From Deltaproteobacteria bacterium (GTDB lineage Bacteria; Desulfobacterota; Desulfobaccia; Desulfobaccales; 0-14-0-80-60-11): a DNA stretch of 37,507 bases. Within the stretch, counting starts at the first letter, position 1; every line of letters starts with the position of its first letter. Under the pieces are notes generated by a model. That model did no database searches. It worked only from the letters and a program-made list of their open reading frames with translations, and was not told the DNA's origin. Positions 1-7,676 of the stretch are shown one piece after another. Where the stretch lies: positions 1 to 37,507 of the forward strand of contig VGSQ01000020.1 of NCBI GenBank assembly GCA_016874975.1. The letters are read 5' to 3'. The translations under genes and the position numbers were made by a program.

Positions 1-37
1 GCAAAACTTACGGACAGCATTACGATTTCCGAAAAAT

Positions 38-112
38 CATGGTGCGCGGTGCGCACCCTACAGAATCCTCCGATGTTCTGGTCCCCGCGTAGGGTGCGCA
101 CCGCGCACCATG
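38..112. repeat. Large perfect inverted repeat (24-bp arms)
   Basis: Positions 38-61 and 89-112 are exact reverse complements with a 27-nt loop; the arm core reads GGTGCGCGGTGCGCACCCTA. The arms are themselves partly self-complementary. This resembles the REP/MITE-like palindromes scattered in deltaproteobacterial genomes. No ORF is associated with it. Confidence 0.85.
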
Positions 113-278
113 AAAGAGGTTGGCATCTTGCAGAGCGTTTTCAAAACCGCCGCCCTTTCCTAAGACAAAAGGAGAATTTTGCAAGACCCTCATGTGTTAC
201 GGGTTTTATTCCCCCTCCCACCGGGAGCTGAGCATCACCCACAAGTGACGGGGAAGGGATGAGGAGCAGCGAAAACCT

Positions 279-330
279 CGTTCCCAAGCTCCTGCTTGGG
301 AACGCAATGCTCCCGAAGCTACTGCTTCGG
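279..330. repeat. Paired palindromes, CGTTCCCAAGC / GCTTGGGAACG family
   Basis: The hairpin at 279-304 has 11-bp arms (CGTTCCCAAGC, loop TCCT). A second hairpin follows at 313-330 (CCGAAGC, loop TACT). The 26-bp first unit recurs exactly at 34098-34123, so this is a dispersed family and not a local terminator. Confidence 0.8.
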
Positions 331-350
331 ACAGTAGTCCTAAGGCGCGC

Positions 351-387
351 CGCGCACGCCGGGGCCGGCGGCCGCAGGCCGCCCTAT
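351..387. repeat. Dispersed GCACGCCG / GGCCGCCCTAT repeat, copy 1
   Basis: It carries GCGCACGCCG followed by a GGCGGCC...GGCCGCC palindrome and CCCTAT. Related copies lie at 7196-7245 (same orientation) and, in reverse orientation, at 24279-24322 and 31449-31493. The shared core is a GTGCACGCCGAGGTCGGC-like block plus a GGCCGCC palindrome. Confidence 0.65.
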
Positions 388-708
388 CTCCTGCCCTTCA
401 CGACGTCTTTTCTGTCCGGGGCGCCGGACGCAGCCTGATGGCTGCGGCTACCAAAATAACCATGCAGCAGGGCGGCGGCCATAGGCCGCCCTTGACCATA
501 TCCCCATTTATTGTCGGTTCACCGGAGATTGCCGGAAGCCCATCGATATGCTGAAGAAGAGTTCTTTTCCCGTTCGGAGGCGGCCCCCGGACCGCAATCT
601 ACCACCTGCGGGCGGCAACATGGTATAAGTAAGCCCAAGCCTTACTGGGAAGTGTGCTCCTTAAATGTGCATCTGAAGGGAAGTCGGCCAGGGGTTCTCC
701 TTACGCGC

Positions 709-1455
709 ATGCCTAAAAAGAAGCCTTTCCCCACCCGCCGGGGAGGCCCTTCCGCCGGTCCCCGGGGCGGCGTCCTCCTGGACTCGCAGGAGGTCGCCGC
801 GGCTTTGGAACTCCTCCCCAAGGGGGCCCGGGAATTGGGGTTGCACCTGGAGGCCGCCGTCCTGGCAGCCTTCCGCCTTTACCTCGAAGAACTGGGCCGC
901 TGGAACGCGCGCATCAACCTAACCGGCCTCAGAACCCCCGGGGAGGTGGTGGTCAAACATTTTCTGGACTCCCTGGCGGTGCTGCCGTTTTTGGGGGAGG
1001 CCGACTCCCTGGCGGATGTGGGGGCCGGGGCCGGCTTTCCGGGGGTGCCGCTGAAGATCGTCCGGCCGGAGTTGCGCCTCACCCTGGTGGAGGGCCGGGG
1101 CAAGAAGGCGGCCTTCCTGACCTACCTGATGGCCATCCTGCACCTGAAGGAGGTGACCGTGGCCGCCGTGCACCTGACCCCGGACCTGGCCGCCCGGTGG
1201 GGTCCCGACTATGGGGCGGTGGCCACCCGGGGCGCCCTGCCCCTTGCCCGCTTTTTTACCCTGGCGGCCCCCTTATTGAAGCCCGGCGGCCGCCTTCTGG
1301 CCCTCAAAGGGCCCAACCTGCCCCCCTCGGAACTGGAGCAGGCGTCCATCCTGGCCCCCACCCTGAACCTGACCCCCCCGGCTCTCCACTCCTACCGTCT
1401 ACCCCTCACGGGCGCCCCCCGGTTGCTGGTGGCGGCCGGTCGGCTGCCTGAGTAG
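709..1455 (+). CDS. rsmG: 16S rRNA (guanine-527 N7)-methyltransferase RsmG
   Basis: Predicted to methylate N7 of G527 in 16S rRNA in the cytoplasm, using SAM. The SAM-binding motif GAGAGFPGVPL is clear, preceded by the family block NARINLTGLR and followed by LVEGRGKKAAFL. The protein is about 248 residues, somewhat longer than typical RsmG (about 205-215), because of a basic, Pro/Gly-rich N-terminal tail of about 35 residues. I chose the ATG at 709 since the frame upstream of it (to a TTG at 511) has no family similarity. No strong ribosome binding site precedes it, so a start further in is possible. It stands alone: repeats lie upstream and a convergent lipoprotein gene downstream. Function is secure; the start is not. 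Confidence 0.92.
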   Translation: MPKKKPFPTRRGGPSAGPRGGVLLDSQEVAAALELLPKGARELGLHLEAAVLAAFRLYLEELGRWNARINLTGLRTPGEVVVKHFLDSLAVLPFLGEADSLADVGAGAGFPGVPLKIVRPELRLTLVEGRGKKAAFLTYLMAILHLKEVTVAAVHLTPDLAARWGPDYGAVATRGALPLARFFTLAAPLLKPGGRLLALKGPNLPPSELEQASILAPTLNLTPPALHSYRLPLTGAPRLLVAAGRLPE

Positions 1456-1544
1456 ACGGCTGCCGGGACATATCACCATAATCTCCCCCCCAACCATCCT
1501 TTGCCCATGCTTTGGTTGAACCGAGGCTCGGGGCCGCCGGTCAG

Positions 1545-1901
1545 CTATCCCGCGGCCCGGTCCACCCGCTCCACTTTGCCGTCCTTCTGGAAGGTGATGG
1601 TGACGAATTCCGTCCGGACCTCCGTGCCTTCCTTGGTCTCGCGCTGTTTGTCCAGGCGGTAGACCAGTTGCTTGGCCCCCTGGTAATCGGCGGAGGTGCG
1701 CCAGGGCTGGCCCAGCAGTTCCAGAACCTCGGCCTCCCGGGTCTCGCCGATGACTATCTTCTCCAGGGACGCAGGGTCACACAAGCCCTGCCGGTCCCGG
1801 TGGGATTTCACCGCGGCGGCCACCACCAGGGTGGGGATACAGGACGCCGTCTGGCTGAGCGCCACCAGGAGCCCCAAAATGAGAACCAGATACCGTTGCA
1901 T
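1545..1901 (-). CDS. Small BamE/SmpA-like lipoprotein
   Basis: The protein has 118 residues with a hydrophobic signal segment (about residues 4-17) ending in SQTASC, a weak lipobox with Cys21. The mature part has the pattern of BamE/SmpA/OmlA domains: an IVIGETREAEVLELLGQP-like helix-loop (around residues 50-67), then two strands ending in VTITFQKDGKVERVD. In that family this fold sits in the periplasm on outer-membrane lipoproteins. The start at 1901 is supported by GAGGAGGC about 5 nt upstream; the longer frame to 1928 starts ahead of this site. It is divergent from pcm and convergent with rsmG. Assignment to the fold is by pattern only; a role in outer-membrane assembly is not shown. Confidence 0.7.
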   Translation of the reverse strand: MQRYLVLILGLLVALSQTASCIPTLVVAAAVKSHRDRQGLCDPASLEKIVIGETREAEVLELLGQPWRTSADYQGAKQLVYRLDKQRETKEGTEVRTEFVTITFQKDGKVERVDRAAG

Positions 1902-2264
1902 GACTGCCTCCTCTGTGGTTATCACCATCCGGATACCCGGCAGCCCGGGAAAAGGCCCGGAATACCCTTTTGTCCAGGATGGATATTTTATAAAATTGTC
2001 GGAAGGACACAGGAAACTTCAGATTGCCGAAGCAATTTCCGTGCCGGACAGCCGGGAGCGGCCCCCCGCCGGCCCCTTCCCGGGGACGTGAAAAGTCAGG
2101 TATTCCATAGGTCTGCATCGGGTTCCGGGGCCGAAATCTTGAATTCTGCCGGCCAGGGCGCCGACATGACAGAGCCGGGCTGGAGGAGGAACCGGAACCA
2201 CGGTCGGAAAAGAAGAAAAATTACCCCCTTGCTGTTCACTTGTTCATAAAATGAGAAAAGCGCC
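1902..2264. other. Divergent intergenic region, lipoprotein gene / pcm
   Basis: It must hold both outward promoters. An AT-rich TTTTATAAAAT block near 1987-1997 could be a -10 region for the leftward gene, but I see no convincing -35 partner. The stretch just before pcm (2228-2264) is also AT-rich. No RNA gene or repeat was recognised. Confidence 0.4.
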
Positions 2265-2984
2265 ATGCCGCTCCAGCCAGTCATGCTCCTGCTGGCCGTC
2301 ATCCTCAGCCTGTGGGCGGCCGCGCCGCTCCGGGCCGCCGATCCTTACACCGCCGACCGGGAGCGCATGGTGGCCAGGCAGCTCAAAGGTCGGGACATCA
2401 CCGACCCCAGAGTGCTGGCGGCGATGGGCCGGGTGCCCCGCCACCGCTTCGTGCCGGAACACCTGGCGCCCCTGGCGTACAGCGACATGCCCCTGCCCAT
2501 CGGCTCCGGGCAGACCATCTCCCAGCCTTACATCGTGGCCCTGATGACCCAGTGGGCCGAAGTCAAGACCGGCGACAAGGTCCTGGAGGTGGGCACCGGC
2601 TCGGGCTACCAGGCCGCGGTGCTGGCCGAACTCACCGGACGGGTCTACTCCATCGAACTCCTGCCGGAGCTGGCCCGGGCCGCCGCGACGCGCCTGCAGG
2701 AACTGGGATACGGCGCCGTCCGGGTGCGCACCGGCGACGGCTACGCCGGCTGGCCGGAGGAGGCTCCCTTCGACGCCATTCTGGTGACCGCCGCCGCACC
2801 CGAACCGCCCCCGGCCCTGGCCGCCCAGCTCAAGGAGGGCGGACGCCTGGTGGTCCCCGTGGGACCCCGGAGGCAGGTGCAGCAGCTTCTCCTCCTCCGG
2901 AAAAAATCCGGCAAACTGGTGGAGGATAAACGTCTGCCCGTGATGTTCGTGCCCCTGGTGCCGGGGAGTGAAACAAAGAAGTGA
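2265..2984 (+). CDS. pcm: Protein-L-isoaspartate O-methyltransferase, exported form
   Basis: This is a SAM-dependent repair enzyme that methylates L-isoaspartyl residues of damaged proteins. The family blocks are intact: RVPRHRFVP, the substrate loop GSGQTISQPYIVALMT, the SAM motif VLEVGTGSGYQAAVLAEL, and RTGDGYAGWPEEAPFDAI followed by ILVTAAAPEPP. Unlike cytoplasmic Pcm (about 210 residues), this one has 239 residues and begins with a typical signal peptide: a hydrophobic core at residues 6-20 and APLRAA before the mature DPYTADRERMV. It is therefore predicted to act in the periplasm, where a source of SAM is not obvious. It lies 79 nt upstream of a Tat-tagged radical SAM gene on the same strand, with only weak SD-like sequence before the ATG. 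Confidence 0.93.
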   Translation: MPLQPVMLLLAVILSLWAAAPLRAADPYTADRERMVARQLKGRDITDPRVLAAMGRVPRHRFVPEHLAPLAYSDMPLPIGSGQTISQPYIVALMTQWAEVKTGDKVLEVGTGSGYQAAVLAELTGRVYSIELLPELARAAATRLQELGYGAVRVRTGDGYAGWPEEAPFDAILVTAAAPEPPPALAAQLKEGGRLVVPVGPRRQVQQLLLLRKKSGKLVEDKRLPVMFVPLVPGSETKK

Positions 2985-3063
2985 GGGCTCGCAGGAGCCG
3001 CTTTCCCGGCCCCACCCACAGAAAACGCTTCTCATGAGAAGCAACTGCGAGGAGGTAGGCAAA

Positions 3064-4161
3064 ATGGAAGATTTGTTGCTTAAAAAATATACGCGCAGAG
3101 ATTTCCTGGGAAACACTGCCAAACTCTGTTTCTTGGTCGGGATGCCTTCAATCTTCCTTAATTGCACTGAAACGGAATCCTCCATTAACGAGCCAAGGAC
3201 TCAATTTGAAAAGATTGGTAAAACCGGCTCTGATTTTGAACCGGCGTATCTGCAACTTCATAAAACGGGGGAACTGCAAAAGCGGGCGGAAAAACTCTGG
3301 GCCATGATGGAAAGTTGCCGGCTCTGTCCAAGGAAATGCGGAGATAATCGTCTCCGGGGAAAGAGCGGAGTCTGTCGCGCTCCCGGCGCCGCACTTATTA
3401 TTTCGTCGTATCACGCGCACTTTGGGGAAGAAAGACCGCTGGTGGGGAAAAACGGTTCAGGTACGGTCTTTTTTTCCCATTGCAGTTTACGGTGTGTCTT
3501 TTGTCAAAACTGGACAATCAGCCATTTCGGCAGAGGCTCTGAAACAGACATTGATGGACTTGCCGGAATGATGCTGCGACTGCAACAAAAAGGGTGTCAC
3601 AATATTAACCTTGTCACCCCCACCCATTATTCCCCCCACATCCTGAAAGCTCTTGATGTGGCCGCAGGCAAAGGATTGCGCCTCCCGGTTGTTTACAACA
3701 CCTGTGGATGGGAGCGCCTTGAAATACTCAGGCTGCTTGACGGAATTGTCGATATTTACCTCCCTGATTTCAAATATTGGGATAGCGCCATGTCGGCTAA
3801 GTTTTCTGCCGGGGCGGAGGATTATCCTGAAATTACCAGAGAGGCAATTTTTGAGATGAACCGGCAGGTGGGCGTGGCCAAACCTACCAAACAGGGCCTC
3901 ATGCAAAGAGGACTGATGGTTCGGCATCTGGTGATGCCAAATAATACAGGCGGTTCGGAAAAAATTATGGAGTGGATCGCGACAAATCTGCCCCAAAATA
4001 CGTATGTCAATATCATGGCTCAATACACCCCGGCTCACCAAGCTTTTAATTATCCGGAAATATCTCGGAGAATAACCAGCGAGGAATATCGAAAAGTTGT
4101 CCGCAAGGCCAAAGATCTGGGGCTTACCAATCTTCAGATTCAGGGATTTGGCTGGCTGTAA
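3064..4161 (+). CDS. Tat-tagged radical SAM protein, PflA-like (COG1313)
   Basis: The 365-residue protein has an N-terminal twin-arginine signal (TRRDFLG, residues 10-16), a hydrophobic stretch and Cys34 (IFLNC), which could be a lipidation site. Next comes a four-Cys cluster, C85-x2-C88-P-R-x-C92 with C104, then the radical SAM motif C140-SLR-C144-VF-C147. These features match the COG1313/PflX group of pyruvate formate-lyase-activase homologues, whose substrates are mostly unknown. The start at 3064 is fixed by GAGGAGGT at 3049-3056; an in-frame extension upstream overlaps the end of pcm and is unlikely. GC content and codon use are visibly lower than in the flanking genes, suggesting separate acquisition. 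A Tat signal on a radical SAM enzyme implies a folded, Fe-S-loaded protein at or beyond the membrane. Confidence 0.88.
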   Translation: MEDLLLKKYTRRDFLGNTAKLCFLVGMPSIFLNCTETESSINEPRTQFEKIGKTGSDFEPAYLQLHKTGELQKRAEKLWAMMESCRLCPRKCGDNRLRGKSGVCRAPGAALIISSYHAHFGEERPLVGKNGSGTVFFSHCSLRCVFCQNWTISHFGRGSETDIDGLAGMMLRLQQKGCHNINLVTPTHYSPHILKALDVAAGKGLRLPVVYNTCGWERLEILRLLDGIVDIYLPDFKYWDSAMSAKFSAGAEDYPEITREAIFEMNRQVGVAKPTKQGLMQRGLMVRHLVMPNNTGGSEKIMEWIATNLPQNTYVNIMAQYTPAHQAFNYPEISRRITSEEYRKVVRKAKDLGLTNLQIQGFGWL

Positions 4162-4819
4162 TGACAAACGCCTTTGGCCCTGAGCCCCTGGCAAATTTCA
4201 GCCCGGATTATGCCTCTTAAATTGATGAAAATAGCCTAACTATATGATATAAAGAGGCATATTGGCAAATCAGGGGTATCCACGGTCCCCGCTAATGGTG
4301 AAAACCAAGAAGAGGCCATCCGGCCCGATGTTAACAGGGCCATCATGATGGATTTCCGGGTCGCTGCCATCTCCTCCGACACCGGGTTCATCCTCCTGTG
4401 TGAGGTCGACTAGCGTTTCAGGATCATCGACCCCAGGAAAGAATGCCTGCAAGATCTGCGATCGCCTGCTCTTACGAGGCATTCCTTGGGGCAGCTAATG
4501 CGTCAGAGGGTTTACCAGATGGCCGCCGGTAATGAAGGTTGCAACGACGCCAGTGCTGTCCGGTAGGGATTTTGCAGTTTCCTGTTTTTTCAGCCCCCTC
4601 CCCACGGTGGGAGGGGGTTGGGGGAGGGGGGCGAATAAGGCAACTGCCTGTCATTCCGAATAATTTCGCCACCACCACCCCGGCCCTCCCCCATCAAGGG
4701 GGAGGGCGCCTGAGACGAAGGCTATTGCTACTGCGTTCAGTAGTCCAACAGTCCTTTCATTTTCCCCCCTTTGCTAAAGGGGGGTCAGGGGGGATTTGTC
4801 AGTATTTGTTAAGGGTTAA
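4162..4819. other. Gene-free stretch with three G/C-homopolymer palindromes
   Basis: I find no supported gene. A 70-codon frame on the minus strand (4270-4482) has no recognisable domain or ribosome binding site. Three palindromes of a widespread type lie at 4594-4617 (CCCCCTCCC/GGGAGGGGG), 4683-4707 (GCCCTCCCCC/AGGGGGAGGGC) and 4764-4785 (CCCCCCTTT/AAAGGGGGG). Confidence 0.5.
4594..4796. repeat. Cluster of three C-tract/G-tract palindromes
   Basis: Hairpins with 9-11 bp arms lie at 4594-4617, 4683-4707 and 4764-4785, each followed by extra G-tracts (for example GGGGGAGGGGGG after the first). They lack the T-run geometry of terminators, and units of this type are common dispersed repeats in related genomes. 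Confidence 0.7.
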
Positions 4820-5203
4820 TCAATAATTCCACGTAGTAGGAATAGGCAAAGCCCTGACCCGAATACGCTGGTGTTCAAAGATGATGACGCTCCCCTGTTC
4901 CAGGGCCTCAGTTATAGTGGTTAGATTGGCAAGCAACAGGGCTAGTTGTTGTTCGGGACGTCGTTCAGCACCTCGCCGAAAAATAATGACACAGGGCTTG
5001 TTGAAATGCCATAAGGCCAAGAGGGTGCCGAAATCCGTGTCGGCGGAAACGATTATTCTGTCTTCCTCCAATGCCCTTGCAAATATTTCGGCACCATCGG
5101 CGGCCTGCAGACTAAAATCCCGAACATGGACCGCATCAAAGCCGAGGTCCTGCAAGCCCTTGGCAACCAAAGGAGACAAGGCATTATCCACCAAGAATTT
5201 CAT
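4820..5203 (-). CDS. DUF5615 PIN-like toxin
   Basis: A 127-residue protein of the DUF5615 (Mut7-C/PIN-like) family, usually the putative RNase toxin of a type II pair. Family marks are the start [17 protein letters not shown] with Asp6, GFDAVHVRD, and [15 protein letters not shown] with Asp55 and Asp57. Acidic residues of this kind form the metal site in PIN folds. Its ATG overlaps the stop of the upstream DUF433 gene by 4 nt, so the two are translationally coupled with antitoxin first. RNase activity is predicted from the family only. Confidence 0.88.
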   Translation of the reverse strand: MKFLVDNALSPLVAKGLQDLGFDAVHVRDFSLQAADGAEIFARALEEDRIIVSADTDFGTLLALWHFNKPCVIIFRRGAERRPEQQLALLLANLTTITEALEQGSVIIFEHQRIRVRALPIPTTWNY

Positions 5204-5436
5204 GGGACCAGGACGATGGGCAACCCCGGCTCCCGGACCGCCTCCGCCGCATAGCGCAGGGCTTCCTTGATGTCCTCGGGTTCAAGATCGGGAAACGCCG
5301 CCATAATTTCCTCGTTAGTCATACCGTCCGCCACCATCGCCAGCACGGTAGCTACGGGGATACGCAGGCCCCGGATACAGGGCATCCCTCCCATTTGCCG
5401 TTCATTGACGGTTATCCTGGTAAATTGGGGCGCCAT
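5200..5436 (-). CDS. DUF433 antitoxin
   Basis: A 78-residue DUF433 protein, a small winged-helix-like DNA-binding fold that commonly pairs with DUF5615 or other PIN toxins. Visible family blocks are [20 protein letters not shown], then [20 protein letters not shown] and [15 protein letters not shown] lies about 9 nt before the ATG at 5436. As first gene of the pair it is expected to repress the operon and neutralise the toxin, as in other type II modules. It sits just downstream of the decayed rRNA remnant, a typical site for acquired modules. Confidence 0.88.
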   Translation of the reverse strand: MAPQFTRITVNERQMGGMPCIRGLRIPVATVLAMVADGMTNEEIMAAFPDLEPEDIKEALRYAAEAVREPGLPIVLVP

Positions 5437-5560
5437 GATTATAGATCTCCTGCAATTTTCCTAATAAAAAAGCCCGACTTTGTCACGAAATTAGGGACAG
5501 ACACCTTTTTCGTAAATATTTTCTAAATAACCGCGTAGCAAAATTCGAATTTTATGTCAT

Positions 5561-5593
5561 AAAAAACCCCGCCTCCTTTCCGAAGGCGGGGTT
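5561..5593 (-). terminator. Rho-independent terminator after the 5S remnant
   Basis: Read on the minus strand: CCCCGCC, loop, GGCGGGG, then TTTTTT. Stem arms are 5567-5573 and 5585-5591 and the T-run is 5561-5566. It lies about 20 nt beyond the 5S 3' end, where an rRNA operon terminator belongs. Confidence 0.85.
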
Positions 5594-5609
5594 GGGCTAT
5601 GAAATCAAC

Positions 5610-5730
5610 TCTGGCGGCGTCCGATCTTTCCACACAGGAAGCGTGCAGTATTGTCGGCGCTGAGAGGCTTAACTGCCGAGTTCGGGATGCGATCGCAAAA
5701 ACACACCGGCGGGACGCCGGTGCCACCAAC
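5610..5730 (-). rRNA. 5S rRNA with 5' half replaced by a palindromic repeat (likely pseudogene)
   Basis: On the minus strand, 5691-5611 reads as the 3' two-thirds of 5S rRNA: CATCCCGAACTCGGCAGTTA, AGCCTCTCAGCGCC, then TACTGC, CTGTGTGG and a 3' end in GCCGCCAGAG. Upstream, where helix II/III 5' strands should lie, there is instead a perfect palindrome (CACCGGC at 5704-5710, GCCGGTG at 5716-5722) of a common dispersed type, followed by TTTTTGCGATCG. The GGTGGC at 5722-5727 can still pair with the 3' GCCGCC to make helix I, and overall length (about 121 nt) is normal, but the 5' strand of helix II is gone. A functional 5S is unlikely. A misassembly at an rRNA repeat cannot be excluded. Confidence 0.7.
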
Positions 5731-5785
5731 AACAAGTGAATATAGGGGAGAAGTCCTTAACAGTTTCCGAAGGCAAAGGCAAAAT

Positions 5786-5812
5786 GGTCAAGCCGCCCGG
5801 CCGATTAGTAAC
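5786..5812 (-). pseudogene. Last ~25 nt of a 23S rRNA gene
   Basis: Minus strand TACTAATCGGCCGGGCGGCT followed by TGACC matches the conserved 3' terminus of bacterial 23S rRNA (ACUAAUCGGCCGnGnGGCUUGACC). Upstream of it the similarity stops abruptly at 5811-5820. The 56-nt gap to the 5S remnant is a normal 23S-5S spacer length, so the order 23S tail, spacer, 5S, terminator is that of an rRNA operon 3' end. Confidence 0.65.
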
Positions 5813-5873
5813 CAGGGCCGCAGGGAGGGAAAACGCAGCGCCTCCCGCCGTTTCGGTCTTCCGGACCGTGAAT

Positions 5874-5906
5874 AAAAACGCGCCCCCCAAAGGCAGGCGC
5901 GTTTTT
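5874..5906. terminator. Bidirectional terminator, downstream of gpmA
   Basis: Perfect 11-bp arms AAAAACGCGCC (5874-5884) and GGCGCGTTTTT (5896-5906). The T-runs on both strands make it usable in both directions. The leftward-transcribed gpmA ends at 6002, so this is its likely terminator. Confidence 0.8.
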
Positions 5907-6001
5907 CATAAGGCATGATTTTTCTGCAAGCTAAATGATGATGGCGGGATGCGCTGCGCTTTCCCGCCCTACATTTTTCCCGCCTTACATCTCTACATCT
6001 C

Positions 6002-6751
6002 TCACGACTTCTTCTTCAACTGGTCGGCCACGGACTGGATGGCGGCCTGGACCCGGGCCGGGTCGCCCAGATAGGTGGAGCGGATGGGCGTCAGGTCGTC
6101 GTTCAGTTCGTACACCAAGGGGATGCCGGTGGGGATGTTGAGGGAGACGATCTTGTCGTCGGGGATGTGGTCCAGGTATTTTACCAAAGCCCGCAGGCTG
6201 TTGCCGTGCGCGGCGATGAGCACCCGCCGGCCGGCCCGCACCGCCGGGGCGATGGTCTCGTGCCAGTACGGGAGGAACCGGGCCACCACGTCTTTGAGGC
6301 ATTCGGTGAGGGGCAGGTCCCGGGCGGGCACCCCGGCGTAGCGCGGGTCCCGGCCGGGGCAGCGGGGGTCGTCGGCGGCGAGGGGCGGCGGGGGGATGTC
6401 GTAGCTGCGCCGCCAGATCTGCACCTGCTCCAGGCCGTGCCGCGCCACCGTCTCCGTCTTGTTGAGCCCCTGGAGCGCCCCGTAATGGCGTTCGTTCAGG
6501 CGCCAGTGGTGGTGGATGGGGAGATACATCAGGTCCATCTCCTCCAGGGCCAGCCACAGAGTCTTGATGGCCCGCTTGAGGACGCTGGTGTAAGCCACGT
6601 CGAAGACAAAGCCCTCCCGGGCCAGGACCTGCCCGGCCTCCCTGGCCTCCTCCACCCCCCGGTCCGAAAGCCCCACGTCGATCCAGCCGGTGAAGCGGTT
6701 TTCTTTATTCCAGACGGACTCCCCATGACGAAGTAAGACGATTTTTTTCAC
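6002..6751 (-). CDS. gpmA: 2,3-bisphosphoglycerate-dependent phosphoglycerate mutase
   Basis: Interconverts 3- and 2-phosphoglycerate in glycolysis and gluconeogenesis. The phosphohistidine motif [10 protein letters not shown] (His9), [42 protein letters not shown] and [18 protein letters not shown] (second His) are all present, and 249 residues equals the family length. I start at the GTG at 6751 because AGGTGAGG precedes it closely and the family begins at [11 protein letters not shown]. The frame open upstream to 6916 has no family counterpart. Monocistronic, with a terminator-like hairpin at 5874-5906. Nothing unusual in the active site. Confidence 0.96.
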   Translation of the reverse strand: MKKIVLLRHGESVWNKENRFTGWIDVGLSDRGVEEAREAGQVLAREGFVFDVAYTSVLKRAIKTLWLALEEMDLMYLPIHHHWRLNERHYGALQGLNKTETVARHGLEQVQIWRRSYDIPPPPLAADDPRCPGRDPRYAGVPARDLPLTECLKDVVARFLPYWHETIAPAVRAGRRVLIAAHGNSLRALVKYLDHIPDDKIVSLNIPTGIPLVYELNDDLTPIRSTYLGDPARVQAAIQSVADQLKKKS

Positions 6752-7156
6752 GTTGTCCTCACCTTTCCGGGTGTCATACCATTTTGCAGCCGAACGGTGG
6801 CACATCCCGGCCTGGAGGCCGGAACCAAACCGAAAAATGATACAATTACTTTGCCAAATCAATAAGATACAGATAAAATCTTGTTGAAAAAACCAGAAAC
6901 TCAAATTCAGTAGCACAGGCTTCCCAGCCCGAGCAGGCGCAGGCTAAATGTTCAAGGCCGTTAAGGGCCCCCAAAGATGAAATTTAGAACAGCCGCGGCC
7001 GGCTGTTCTTTGAAAGAGCAGGCGGGGGGGCCTGCTCCACATTCATGAGCAAGGGCTTCGGTGGCGCGGGCATTCCCAAGGAATAGCTTGGGAGCGAGTA
7101 CAGACTGCTCACCAATTACTCCTCACGGCTCACCGCTCACTAACCCCGCCTCCCGC
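6752..7156. other. Spacer with two short palindromes
   Basis: No gene. The AT-rich block 6835-6905 upstream of gpmA probably contains its promoter; a weak TTATTG-N17-TATCAT can be read on the minus strand. Palindromes are at 6987-7008 (GAACAGCCG/CGGCTGTTC) and 7016-7037 (GAGCAGG/CCTGCTC). Both look like dispersed repeat units. Confidence 0.45.
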
Positions 7157-7353
7157 GTCATTTCAGCTTGGGCTTTTTCACCCTGATTTTGTGGCCATAG
7201 GGCTTGCCGTGCACGCCGAGGTCGGCGGCCGCGGGCCGCCCTATGAGCTGCTCACCGCTCTCTGCGGCAAAGGCAAGTCGATCCTCACCGGCCCTCCCCC
7301 CGTCCTGCGCTCCCCCGGTCATTTCAGCTTGGGCTTTTTCACCCTGATCTTGT
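7157..7353. repeat. 36-bp direct duplication of the DUF5666 gene end flanking a dispersed palindrome
   Basis: 7157-7192 and 7318-7353 are identical at 35 of 36 positions (both contain TTTCAGCTTGGGCTTTTTCA). The 7318 copy is the genuine 3' end of the DUF5666 gene; the 7157 copy is an orphan. Between them, starting 3 nt after the orphan, lies a copy of the dispersed GCACGCCG/GGCCGCC repeat (7196-7245, bounded by CATAGGG and CCCTATG). Confidence 0.9.
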
Positions 7354-7642
7354 AGGCCAGCATCTGCCCCCGGTATTCCATGGCGCGGACGTGCACCAGG
7401 GCCCCCACCGTGGGTGGGCCGTGCTTCATGTTGATTTCCGTGCGGGGGGTGACGGTCACCCGGTAGCCGCCGATGACCCATTCCCCCACGAAGCCGTGTT
7501 GCGGCATCCATTCGATGAAGCCCTCGAAGGAGTGTTTCTGCAGGCCGGTGTCCGGGGGCAGTTGCGTCTCCTGAGCCTGGACGCCGCCGGCGGCGAGCCC
7601 CGCGGTCAGGGCCAGGACCAGAAGCGTCGCGAACATTTTCAT
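7319..7642 (-). CDS. Exported DUF5666-like protein
   Basis: A 107-residue protein with a clear signal peptide (MKMFATLLVLALTAGLAAGG, cleavage near VQA). The mature domain has the small beta-barrel pattern of DUF5666: FEGFIEWMP, GEWVIGGYRVTVTPRTEI, VGALVHVRAMEYRG, YKIRVKKPK. The function of this family is unknown. The start at 7642 is supported by AGGAGG about 8 nt upstream. It lies 34 nt after the PPTase stop, so it is probably the last gene of the synthase operon, but no biochemical link to lipid synthesis is known. Its last 12 codons are duplicated downstream at 7157-7192. Confidence 0.75.
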   Translation of the reverse strand: MKMFATLLVLALTAGLAAGGVQAQETQLPPDTGLQKHSFEGFIEWMPQHGFVGEWVIGGYRVTVTPRTEINMKHGPPTVGALVHVRAMEYRGQMLAYKIRVKKPKLK

Positions 7643-7676
7643 GCCATTTCCTCCTGGGAGGGAAATACAAAGATTT

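Larger units (their letters stand above)
1..708. other. Repeat-rich spacer upstream of rsmG, no gene seen
   Basis: No reading frame here resembles a known protein, and the in-frame extension upstream of rsmG (TTG at 511) has a composition unlike a methyltransferase N-terminus. The stretch is built from palindromes: 38-112, 279-304, 313-330, 351-387 and 470-491. No tRNA or obvious sigma70 promoter was found. Confidence 0.6.

Noticed and set aside
4270-4482. A 70-codon minus-strand frame in the repeat zone
   Set aside because: No ribosome binding site, no family pattern and no operon context; it could be a gene relic, but I cannot support it.
6752-6916. N-terminal extension of gpmA
   Set aside because: The GTG at 6751 with AGGTGAGG fits the family start exactly; the extension is AT-rich leader sequence.
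7158-7670. A 170-codon version of the DUF5666 gene in another frame ending at the duplicated 3' end
   Set aside because: It passes through the true gene out of frame; only its last codons match because of the 36-bp duplication.
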